Shown here one piece after another: positions 55,145 to 64,000 of a DNA stretch of 64,000 nucleotides. Source of the stretch: Bilabrum cf. latius. Taxonomy: Eukaryota; Bigyra: Bicosoecida; Bigyra; Bicosoecida. Position 1 is the stretch's first letter; every line of letters begins with the position of its first letter. The stretch spans positions 62,001 through 126,000 of the forward strand of contig OZ237735.1 of the NCBI GenBank assembly GCA_965178125.1. Direction: 5' to 3'. The translations under genes were made by a program, and so were the position numbers. The notes under the pieces are model-generated. The model saw only the letters and a list, made by a program, of their open reading frames with translations, ran no database searches and had not been told where the DNA came from.

Positions 55145-58100
55145 TTACCCCCTCTTGGAGCTCCCTGACCCGACCCCATGCCGCAGGGACACGCCCACGG
55201 CGTCCACGGACGGCGTCACCGAAGCGGCCTCGAGCACCTTGAACTGCCGCTGGGCCGTGTCGTACTTGAACAGAATCTTCATCGAGCCGTCCGTCAGCAC
55301 GGCCGGTCCGCTGCCCCAGATCCGGTCTGCCCGCATGCCTCCACCCTCCCCCACCTGGTTCTCATCCCCCTACCCCTACCCCTATCCCTATCCCTATCCC
55401 TATCCCTGCCCCTCCGGCACCCTCACGGCGTACAGCCCCAGCAGCGGGCCCCTCGCCTCCTGGGCGCCCTGAAAGGCGAGGAGCACGTGCCTGCTCCTCC
55501 GCTCGTCCATCGCGTCCAGCGCCGCCTCCAGCTTGCTCCTCTGGTAGGGCGCGGCCAGGAGGGCCCTCTGCAGCGCGTTCCTCACACGCTTGTGGTTCTC
55601 CTTGCACACGGACAGAGTGCGGCCCGCGCCCGCCCACCCGCCCGTGGCCCCTGCGTGCAGACTCGCGCGAGTCTCCCGCCGCGCCTCGGTTGCAACCGCC
55701 TCCAGCACGTCCGCAGACTGCGGCGAGGACTCGGCCGCGGTCAGCGCCAGCTCCTCGAGATCTCCCAGTTCCCTGCCCTCGCGCCTCCTGTCCCCCTCGC
55801 CTTGGCGTGCCCTGGTCCGGGGGCTTGGACTGCCCCTCCTCCCACTCAAGCTCTCCCCCCGCCCGTCCTCCTCATTTTCCTCGTCCTCCTCCAGCCCCAA
55901 GTCAGAGAGGCCATCCGCAAACCCCCCCTTGCCCCCGTTGCTCCCGTTGCTCCTGGCTCCACTTCCACTTCCATTTCCTCCAGCCTTCAACCCCGACTGC
56001 ACGCCCGACCGCCCCGCACCCTCCTCCCTGTCCCCCCCACTGTTCCCTGCCTCGCTGTCGTCCTCCATGAAACGGAGCCGCTGCACGCTCCTGTCCCTCC
56101 CACTCCCACTGCCCCTCCCGCTGCCCCTCCCTCTCACCCTCTCCGAGCCAGCACCTGTCTCAGTGGCACGCCCGCGGCTGCTTGGTCTGCCCCCCAGGCC
56201 AGTCTCGCTGCGACCCCCAGTCGGTGTGACCAAACTCGCCACGGTGTTCCCCCCGTCCAAGCCTCCAACGCCGCGCGATGCGGAACCGGGCCTCCGCCTT
56301 GACCTTGACCTGGACCTGGACCTTGAGGCAGACCGCCTGGCCCTGCGCCTCGTCTCGAGCGCCCGCTCGATGGACAGCAGCTGTCCCTTCGCCGCCCGTG
56401 CCCCCTTGCTCACACTGCGCTCTTCCCACGCGCGCACCCGCTTCTCGAGGTGCTCCGCCGCGCCCTCCAGCGAGACCTCCTGCCCGCTGGGCACCTCGAA
56501 TGCCACACCCCCTGCGGATCGAGCCGAGAAAGGAACGTCCTGACCACGAGCGATGCCCCGGCCCCTCGACGGGGTCACCGAGAGAACAGTGGCGGGCCCG
56601 TTCGTCCCGATCCGGCCCGCCGATGCAGGCGGGTCCCACACGGGGTGCAAGTCCTCGCCCAAGATGCCCGCCGCGCCCCCGACGGTCCGCCTGCTCCCTG
56701 GGCTGAGGCCCAGCACATCTGCGGCCCGACCCGATGCGCCGAGCATCTTGGTGGGCCTGTCTCTTGGCATGGGCGACTGCCCTCGACCTTGGCCTTGTGC
56801 CCCCAGTCCCCCGTCGGCTGCCTGGCCCTCGCTCTCGCGGTGCCTCTCCTGCGCCGCAATGTCGTGCAGGTCCCGCCTCAGCTGCTCCGGCCACGACTGA
56901 GCGGGGGGATCCAGCACCACGGTGCGGCGGTGCTGGTGCTGGTGGTGCGCGTCCCGGCTGGGCGAGCTCGGGTGGCTCGGCACTGGCACCAGGTCGGCCC
57001 CACCGTGCGGTGCACCCGCCATTTCCCCCGAGGGCATGGCCCTCCAGCTGGTCATGGTCCCGTGCCCCCGCATGGGGGTACCCTCCCTGGAGGGGAACAG
57101 GGCTGGACCATGCGGGTGCCCGCCCGAGGCCGATGCTGCGGTCGAAGAGGGCAAGGGACGGCCCACACCCGCCCCAGACCTTGCCCCAGACCCTCTTCCA
57201 GCGCCCGCGGTGGCCCTGGGCCCCCCCGCGCCCAAGGTCCCTGCACTGGCCAGCTCTTTCTCCAGCGCCGCATCCGACTCCCGGACGGCCCGCGCCGCCT
57301 GCTCCTCGTCCGTCCCTCCTCCGCTCCCGCCTCCCGCCTCGGGGTGCAGGCTCTCTCCCTTGAGAGCAGAGAGGGCGTCCTTGCTCGCCCGAGCCTCCCT
57401 CCTCGCATGGGACGCGCCGAACTCGGCCGCCTGCAGCCGGGCCTTCAGGTCCTCCCGGCTGCGGTGGTAGGCCCGCAGCCGCTTCTCCAGCTCGCCCACT
57501 CGCGCCCGCAGCTCATCCCCCTCCACCCTCCGCTGCTCCGCCAGCCGCTCCGCCTCCCCCGCCGCCTGCTGCAGCCTCGCCAGCCCACCGTCAGCGTCCT
57601 CCAGCGCTCCGTACAGCCGCCCGTTCGAGTCCCTCAGCCGCTGCACCTCCCCCTGCGTGGCCTTGAGTTGTTCTCTGGCCTCCTCCAGCTGTGCCCTGTT
57701 CCTTGATGCCTCCGCCAGCTGCACCTCCACCTTGGACCTCACGCCCTCCACGGCACGCTGCACCGCTGCAGCCACGCTGCCGCCGGAGCCTTCGCCCGTG
57801 CTGCCGGCATCGAAGGGAACCATCGCCCCCGCTGCGCTCATCACACCAGACCCACCCAGGGAGCCGCCCAGCCCGTCGCTGTCCTGGTCCGCAGACTCGC
57901 GCAGGGGAGGCAGCGACACCCCTGCCGCCGCAGCCGCAGCGTACACCTCTGCGAGCTTCGCGTCCAGCCGCCTGGCCCTATGCACGGCCCCGCCCAGCCT
58001 CTGCTCAGCGGCTGCCCGGGCCTCCTCAGCCGCCTGCACCTGCGCCCGAGCCCCCGCCAGTTGTTCCCTGGCTTCCCCCAGGGCCGCCTCTCTGGTCTCT

Positions 58101-60148
58101 CTCTCGTCCCGCAGCTGCGCAGCCTCCTGTCCCAGGTGCCCGATCGCGTCTGCCATCATCCCGCGGCTGGCCACTCTGCCCGGGGAACTGGCGCGGCTGC
58201 TCCCGCGGCTGCCATCGTACCCTCCCGCGTCCGTGGCCCGCTGAAACCTGGACATGGAGGAGGACAGCAGCTCCTGCCCCGCTGCCAGAGCCGAGCCCCT
58301 GCCCCCGCCCCCGCTCCCACCGCCCATGCCCTGCGCCCAGGTGCCTGGTCCCGGGAGCGCCAGCATCCCAGCCCCGCGTCCTCCACCAGCGGCAAACGAG
58401 GACGAGGACGAGGACCCGTACGGCCTCGCCGCCGCCGCCCCCAGGAGCCTCAGCTCCGCCCCCTTTGCTCTCTCCTCTGCCACACGCAGGGCCCTCCTGG
58501 CTTCCTCCAGCTGCCCCTGCAGCCGACCCACCTCTGACTTGAGCCGGGAGCGGCTGCTGTCACCCCGCATGGCCCGGGCCACCGCCTCGGCTTCGCCCTG
58601 TCGCGCCCTCCGCGCATCCTCCTCGGCCCGCTGCGCCCTTTTCCTGAGCTCATCCCCGGCGGACTGCTCCCTCTCCACCCTCTCCTGCGCCTGACGGGAC
58701 CGCTCCCGCAGCTGCGCCAGTTCCTGCTTGGCCAAATCAAGCGCCCGCCGCCCCCCCGCGTCCAGCTCTTTCTCCTCGTCTCCCCCTGCCCCCCACTTGC
58801 CCTTGCCCTCTCCCTAGCTCCCCTGCAGCTGGGCCTCCAGGCGACGAGCCCGGGTCCTCAGCGTCTCCGCCTCGGACCACGCGGTCCTGGCTTGTTCCCT
58901 GGCCTTATCCAGCGCCGCCCGCGCCCCATCCAGATCCCTCTGCAGCCGCCCAGCCCGCTCCTCACCCCCATCGGCAGTCTCCTCCAGCTCCCGGCGAGCC
59001 CTCCGCGCGCCATCCAGCTCGGCTCGCAGTCGTGCGCACTCGTCACCCAGCCTCCTCGCCTCCTATTCTGCCCTCTCTCGACCCCTCTTCTCCCTCTGGG
59101 CTTCAGCGCGCCACTGCTCGGCTGCACCGGAGGAGGGCGCGGCTTCGAAGGCCTGGCCCTTGGCACTGCCGTGGCTGTTGCTATTGCTGCCTGCAGGCCC
59201 ATGGCTAAAACCCGCCCCTGCCTCAGTTGCTGTCCCCGTCCCGGCCCCGACTCGTCCACTGGAGCTTGCCACCAGCGCGCCCGTGCCGCCTGCTCCCCTC
59301 GGTACCACCTCCCTCCTGCCCGGCCCCTGGATCGACGGGCCGTCCTCCTTCCGATCCGGGCCCATGGGCGGAGAGGCCGGCCGGGAGCCATGCGCTCCAC
59401 TGGTGGGTGTCCTCCCAGTGGGCAGGCTCCCCGCACCGCCGTGCGATGCACCCTGTGCCCCGCCCAGCGCCGCGATGCGTCTCGCCAGCTCCTCGTTCTG
59501 CCGCTGGAGGTCCCCGAAGGCCCTCGCCCCAAAGCTCTCTCCCAGCAGTGCCCCAGAATCATGAGATGCCGCGCTCGCCCCGGTGCGTCCCAGGACGCGG
59601 CTGGCGGCAGCGGACCGGGGCGCATCGTCCTGCTCGCGCAGGTGGCCGGCGGGCGTCTCCGAGGCGCTGTCCAGCCGGGCCCGGCGGCGGATGCTGCCTC
59701 GGTGCCACGATTGCTCGTCTGGCTCTGAACTATGCGGAACAGGGGCTGCTACTGCCCGCTGCGGCGTCCGCAGCGACACTGGGGCCTGCTCGCCTGATAC
59801 CTGGCTAGAATATCCTTGCCTGCCACTGTGGCCCTGCCATAGACCGCTCGCGGTACCTGCATCGGTCGCAGCCTGCATACCATCCATCCCTTTTCCACCG
59901 ACGTACGCAGAAAATTTCGCTGTTTCGGCTGGATTTCTGCTCCACGAGTCACTGGAGCTCGTTCGCTACCAGCCAGAAGCACGCCTGCCGGGCTCCCCTG
60001 GCACAACAATGCGATCATCCCCTCGAAATGATCTATTTTCTTCGACGGGGGACACCTCTTCGACTCGAGACTCTTCTAATGGGCCGCTCGAGCGCATGTG
60101 CCGATCCCATGGGATTGCCGAAGTTGGAAAGTCTGTAGGGAATGCCAT
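55145..60148 (-). CDS. CKK-domain (CAMSAP/Patronin-like) coiled-coil protein
   Basis: One frame, ATG 60148 to TAA 55145, gives 1667 aa. In-frame TAG occurs at 59966, 59063, 58814 and six times in the repeat at 55370-55402. Most of the protein is Ala/Arg/Glu coiled coil (LQRDLDGARAALDKAREQ, LRERSRQAQERVEREQS) with Gly/Ser-rich breaks. The C-terminal 150 residues match the CKK domain: RVRNALQRALLAAPYQRSK, SRHVLLAFQGAQEARGPLLG, LYAV, then RIWGSGPAVLTDGSMKILFK, YDTAQRQFKVLEA and SVDAVGVS. CKK domains bind microtubule minus ends. A (Gln-Gly)7 run is inserted in the CKK loop between LYAV and RIWGSGP. No N-terminal CH domain of the animal CAMSAP type was recognised. It sits just upstream of EB1 on the same strand, 181 bp apart. 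Confidence 0.85.
55367..55408. repeat. TAGGGA/TAGGGG microsatellite encoding (Gln-Gly)7
   Basis: Minus strand, in frame: CAG GGA, then TAG GGA three times, then TAG GGG three times (allowing one GGA/GGG boundary). The first unit uses CAG and the next six TAG at the same position, so the two codons alternate in a homogeneous repeat. Confidence 0.95.
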
Positions 60149-60441
60149 GCTGCCCAAGAGAGGAGCGCTGGAGGTGATTAAAGTGTGTGTCTATTGATAC
60201 CAGTTGGAACCGGCAAAAAGGACACTGGCGATCCCCCAGGAGACAACACTGTTGCTGTGAGTGCCAAATTAGCGGTTTGCGGAACCGTTTGCGCGGCGCC
60301 GTGGTACTGGCTGCAGGAGCGGTGCCATCAGCGTTGTTCACCGGCGCTCCTTCCATTTCTACCACAGTGCCGCTAAGTGAATTTATCCACTGGCCTAGGT
60401 GCGGCTGTAGCTACCCGGATCATTCCACTGGCAGTTGAGAG

Positions 60442-61788
60442 ATGATGGAGCACTCTCAGAAATCTTCTGCCACGCCAAGCCAGGGTAGCACAACCGAGCC
60501 TGCCGGCCAGCTGACTGGCTTTATTTGTCGCAGAGTACGAGGAGAAGGTTCGAGATTCGTTTTGTGTCGCGTCGGTCAGCGAGTTCTTGGCATCGGCAAC
60601 CACTGGCCGATGTTCATAGGGACGCATTGCATGGTTGCGCTTCCGTGCTGGTTTTACCTGATGTACACGTATGATACTCTCAAGGCATGGGAGTGGGTCG
60701 CGTTTGCTGCCGTTGTCAGCCTCGTGCTCGGGGCGCTGTGGAATACCGCGCTCTCTGATTCTGGCATTGTGCGGCCAAAAGATGCCGAACTATACGGCCT
60801 TGTGGACTTTGCTCCCGCGAAAACCATCTTGGAAATGTCACCTGAGGACTACAGCAAGCTTATTGATACGGCAGACTCAGCAGAGGCAGGCCAGGCGGGC
60901 GGTGGGGTGCAGGAGCACCACGACTTGCAGCAGCGCCGAGGAGCCGCCACGAAGCAGCAACCGCGAGAAATCGAGCTGGGCAGCGGCCCCCCGTCTGCAG
61001 GGGGGAGTTCAAATGGCGAATCGAACGAAAGCAAGGAACAGCCGTCCCTGAACCAGCAGCCCGGTGCTTCGGCAATGACACAGCCCAGCGACAGCAGCAG
61101 CAGCGGCAGCAGCAGCAGCAGCCTGCACGGCCCCGGGGCCAAGCCGAACCCCGCCGCCTGGCAGCAGCTGCTGCGCAAGTACACGCAGACCCGCCGATGC
61201 ATGCGCTGCCGTGCACAGTGGGAAGCCCCCGCCACCCTGTCCCCCCAGTCGAGGGCAGGGGGCGGGCCCGTGCCGCGCGTGCGGTGGAGCTTCCACGACC
61301 GCGTGGTCCATTGCGAATACTGCAAGACCTGCGTGCGCGGGTACGACCACCACTGCCCTTGGGTGAACAACTGCGTGGGCGCTGGGAATTTGTGGTCTTT
61401 TTATTTCTTCCTTGCCATGGTGGGGGTGGGTCTGCTGTACATCTTCGCGTCCATGATGGTGCACATCATCCGCAGGGACGGGGTCTGGGGCAAGCGCAGG
61501 AGGCGCAGCTACAGGGGCAGGAAGAAGGTCTCGCTCGGGAGCGGGCTGTCGGGGCGGGCTGGGGCTCGTGTGCTGGGGCACAAGGGGGAGGGAGAGGGAG
61601 AGGGAGAGGGAGAAGAAATGGAAGGGGTGGATTTCTCTGGCGATTAGGTTGGGATCGTGCAGGCCGCTGCAGGGTGGGCCTGGGGCGCGGCTGCCATGGT
61701 GTTCCAGGGGACCTGGAGAGTGTGGACAATGGCAGGGCTCGCCAGTAGTGGCACTGGTGCAGGCCCAGCAGCAGGGGTGGGAGGGTGA
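60442..61788 (+). CDS. DHHC-type protein S-acyltransferase
   Basis: The frame runs from ATG 60442 to TGA 61786 (448 aa) with TAG at 61645 read as Gln. Two N-terminal membrane helices ([35 protein letters not shown]) are followed by DSGIVRP, equivalent to the DPG motif. An insertion of about 170 residues (Ser/Gln/Gly-rich) precedes the Cys-rich domain, [12 protein letters not shown] then [20 protein letters not shown] and [21 protein letters not shown] lies in YDHHCPW and the Cys is the acyl-enzyme site. One more helix ([13 protein letters not shown]) and a basic/Gly-Glu tract follow. After the TAG come 46 residues that are only moderately hydrophobic. A GG/GTGAGG donor overlaps the TGA, so further exons with a fourth helix are possible. 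The enzyme palmitoylates proteins at Golgi or plasma membrane. Confidence 0.85.
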
Positions 61789-62021
61789 GGCGTGGGGTGT
61801 TGTGATGATGCTGAAAGTGTCCATTTCATGAGACGTTGAGCTTGACATCGCCTGTCGGTTATACTGCCGGTGGCACCGTGACCCAGACGCTCAGGCTGTA
61901 GATCTAGCGTCGTGCCAGTGGGTGATGACTTCCGGTTCGGTCGTGATGGCCATTGTACGGCCACTAGCACGACAAGAGCAGTGCTTTGCATCGAGTCGAG
62001 TTATCCAGCTGCGCGAATCGG

Positions 62022-64000
62022 ATGGGGCAAACATCATCCTGTTCATGCGATGCTCAACTCAGCGACAGCATCCTAGATACGAGCCGGGCTTTGCTTGATC
62101 GCTCGACGACCGTTGCCGTAGCTGCACGCCTGTCTCCATACGTTCGAAAAGCAGGACTCTTTGATGTCGAAGCAGTAGTCAGAAGCATGGCAACGAATGG
62201 AGCCGCCGCAGATGCTGCTCAATGCATCGCTTCCATATTTCTTGGCAAACCAACTGGAGCATCCACAGCATCGGTCCGCCTTTATCATGTATTCAACGCA
62301 ATCGGGCAGCTACTCTCCCCTAGAGAAGGCGACAGAATGGAGGCCCTTCTTCAAATAGTATCACGAATCGGGCACAGCGATGACATTCCCGCCAATGATG
62401 TCTTGAGAGCCATCTGGGGATTCGCAATGTTGGGAAGGATGCTGCGACTCGATACTGCCTGTATCGACGGAGACATGAAGAGTCCGATGGCAGAGCCAAT
62501 TAATTCCCCGTTTATTTCGCCATCGATGGGTGTGTCAGGGTTGGCCAGCAATACCAGACACCGTCCACGACGAGGTTCGTCGGGTCCAGGCCAGTTTGCA
62601 TCTGTTGGAGGCAGGGTAGAAACGCAGTCGCTTCAGGAAGTCCCTGCGTCTGCAGAAACGTCAAAGCAGCCTTCAATATCTGTAGCGGGTGGCTTGTCAC
62701 CCCCTGCGAATAGCGCAGCTGGCGGTTCGCAGCCCTCACAGCTCGGTTTCTTGGCAGTCCGAGCCATGCAGACGAGCATTCGCGTCCTTCCGGGGCCACC
62801 ACTTCGCGGTCCTGACGAGCCTTTAAGTGCAGACAAGGGTTCTTTTTTCCAAGCCAGCGAATATCCAGCGAGCGAGTCTCGGGCTGGTGCTCCGGCTGCT
62901 AGCACGCATGCTGCCAGTGGTGCCAGCGGACCGGGTCTGCGGCTGGTAGGCGACTGGTGCGTTCCCAGATCGGAGCTGCGGCGGTGGGCAGAGAGCAGCC
63001 CGCTGGCACAGGGGCTATTCGGGGCCTCGGAGGGCCTCCGGAAGTGGCTGTCTGCCCTGCACGAGGACAGGATGCGGCGAGGAGGAGGAGTTGGTCGCGA
63101 GGGGGAGGGGGAGGGGGGGCCGCTGTCGAGGCTGTCAGCCGCCGCCGTGTCCACAGAGACGGATGGGTCGGATGCAGGGTCGCACGGGCAAGCCATTAGC
63201 TCCCAGCAGTCCCCGTCCACATCGGCCGGCTCTCCAGCTAGGGGGCTGCCGCGGGTCCAGTCGCACCATGCTGCCCACGCCCCACCTCCGAGCCCCGGCC
63301 TTGCGCCGCTCCCGCCAGCGAGCTCCGGATCCGTTGCTGCAGATGACACCAGCCGACTGCAGGCGAATGGGGCGGGGTCAATGCGTGCCCTCCCTCTAGG
63401 CGTCAGGGAGGGCCAGCGGTATACGGACCCACAGGGGCGGCTCGTGTCGCGGCTGCAGTGGTGCTCCTGGTGCTTCCGGTGCACCCAGCACGGCCTCATA
63501 TCGGCGTGGGGCGTGTCTCGCAAGCAGTACAAGTGCGAGTGTTGCCTGCGGATGACGGTGCAGTGTGCCACTGCCGGCTGCAAGCACATGGCCCGGTTGC
63601 TGGGCAGCATCAGTGGTGACGTGTGCTCGGAGTGCTCGAACTCGAACGGAGCTGGGTCTCTCCCAGCAGAGCACGACCCCCTCTACGCCATCACATCGTT
63701 TGACCCGAACAGCGGGGCAGAGGAGAGAAGGAACAGCCGGGCGGCATTCCCGACCACCCCCGCATCCCCTGTACCTGCAGGGTGGGGAGGACCAGCGGGA
63801 CATGCCAGTGACAATGCAGGCCGCAGATCTGGATCCATGCGCGTGCACGTGCACAGCGCCCGGATGCATCCCAAAGCCACGGACTAGGGCGCAGGGACAG
63901 CTGCAATGGCGCTGCAGAGCTGGCCCTTTTCGGGTGCGGCTGCCACGGCCCACCGAGGCACCCCTGGCGAGCCAAGGTCCTTGGGCTTGCCGCGGCTGTG
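62022..64000 (+). CDS. Cys-rich orphan protein, 3' truncated by window
   Basis: The frame starts at ATG 62022, passes TAG at 63885 (Gln) and is still open at the window end (about 660 codons visible). It begins MGQTSSCSC: Gly2 with Ser at 6 fits an N-myristoylation signal with nearby cysteines for palmitoylation. The first 150 residues are helical (LFDVEAVVRSMATNGAAADA, LRAIWGFAMLGRML). A Ser/Pro/Gly-rich middle follows. About residues 475-545 form a Cys cluster, WCSWCFRCTQHG, YKCECCLRMTVQC, TAGCKHMA and DVCSECS, spaced like two or three zinc sites. I do not recognise the domain. The transcript start could be further upstream, since the frame is open before the ATG. Confidence 0.6.

Noticed and set aside
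55367-55408. Interstitial telomere-like array (TAGGGA)
   Set aside because: Only about seven units, in frame inside a conserved domain, with no array elsewhere; the coding explanation is sufficient.
1-64000. UAG as Leu (table 16-type) or as programmed readthrough or selenocysteine-like recoding
   Set aside because: Family-conserved sites call for Gln, not Leu; one repeat alternates CAG with TAG; and TAG occurs many times per gene without any common downstream element, unlike readthrough.

Overview
The window is a piece of a GC-rich, gene-dense nuclear genome from a eukaryotic microbe. It has spliceosomal GT-AG introns (about 65-360 nt), RPLP0, SRP19, DNA polymerase delta, a Rab GTPase, EB1, a CAMSAP-type CKK protein, PTPA and a BEACH protein, and no prokaryotic features. 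The central observation is that the genetic code is not standard. In nearly every recognisable gene the reading frame is cut only by TAG, and reading TAG as glutamine rejoins the pieces in one frame. TAG falls where the family carries Gln in class II photolyase (23057), POLD1 (32195), sulfatase (42882) and EB1 (54609). All confident genes end in TAA or TGA. The inferred code is therefore UAG=Gln with UAA and UGA as stops, the pattern of NCBI table 15. I count more than 70 in-frame TAG codons. Introns of about 100-200 nt do not look like the very short introns of Blepharisma, so the lineage is left open. A PIH1D2-like fragment at the left edge, with the EB1 and CKK proteins, suggests a flagellated or ciliated cell.

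Layout. 1-2.6 kb: PIH1-like N-terminus (-), an uncharacterised two-exon gene (-), and a degenerate P-type ATPase remnant (+). 2.6-15.4 kb: one intronless 4242-codon BEACH gene (-) with ConA-like, PH-BEACH/BEACH, VPS62-like and WD regions, preceded by an ankyrin-repeat gene (15.5-17.0, -). 17.2-22.6 kb: a coiled-coil gene (-) and a multi-pass membrane gene (+) arranged head to head. 22.8-25.8 kb: class II photolyase and a small membrane protein (+). 26.0-29.7 kb: a 1248-residue orphan low-complexity protein (+). 30.4-33.9 kb: POLD1 (+). 34.0-35.9 kb: PTPA (-) with an 82-residue Gly-Ala tract. 36-45.4 kb: MANF with a KDEL end (+), a Stm1/SERBP1-like protein (-), SRP19 (+), Rab (+), an HExxH membrane protein (+), sulfatase (-) and RPLP0 (+). 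45.8-50 kb: sphingosine-1-phosphate lyase (-), an E2 enzyme (+) and an SDR (+). 50-52.6 kb: a gene with an ankyrin-like region and a 60-bp tandem repeat (-). 53.4-60.1 kb: EB1 (-) and a CKK-domain coiled-coil protein (-). 60.4-64 kb: DHHC palmitoyltransferase (+) and a Cys-rich orphan (+, runs off the window).

There is no operon logic; genes are closely packed on both strands. Functional themes are microtubule ends (EB1 next to a CKK protein), ER/secretory function (MANF-KDEL, SRP19, Rab, DHHC, S1P lyase, BEACH), and DNA replication/repair (POLD1, photolyase). Exon boundaries were placed by eye from GT/AG sites, codon phase and family continuity, without transcript evidence.
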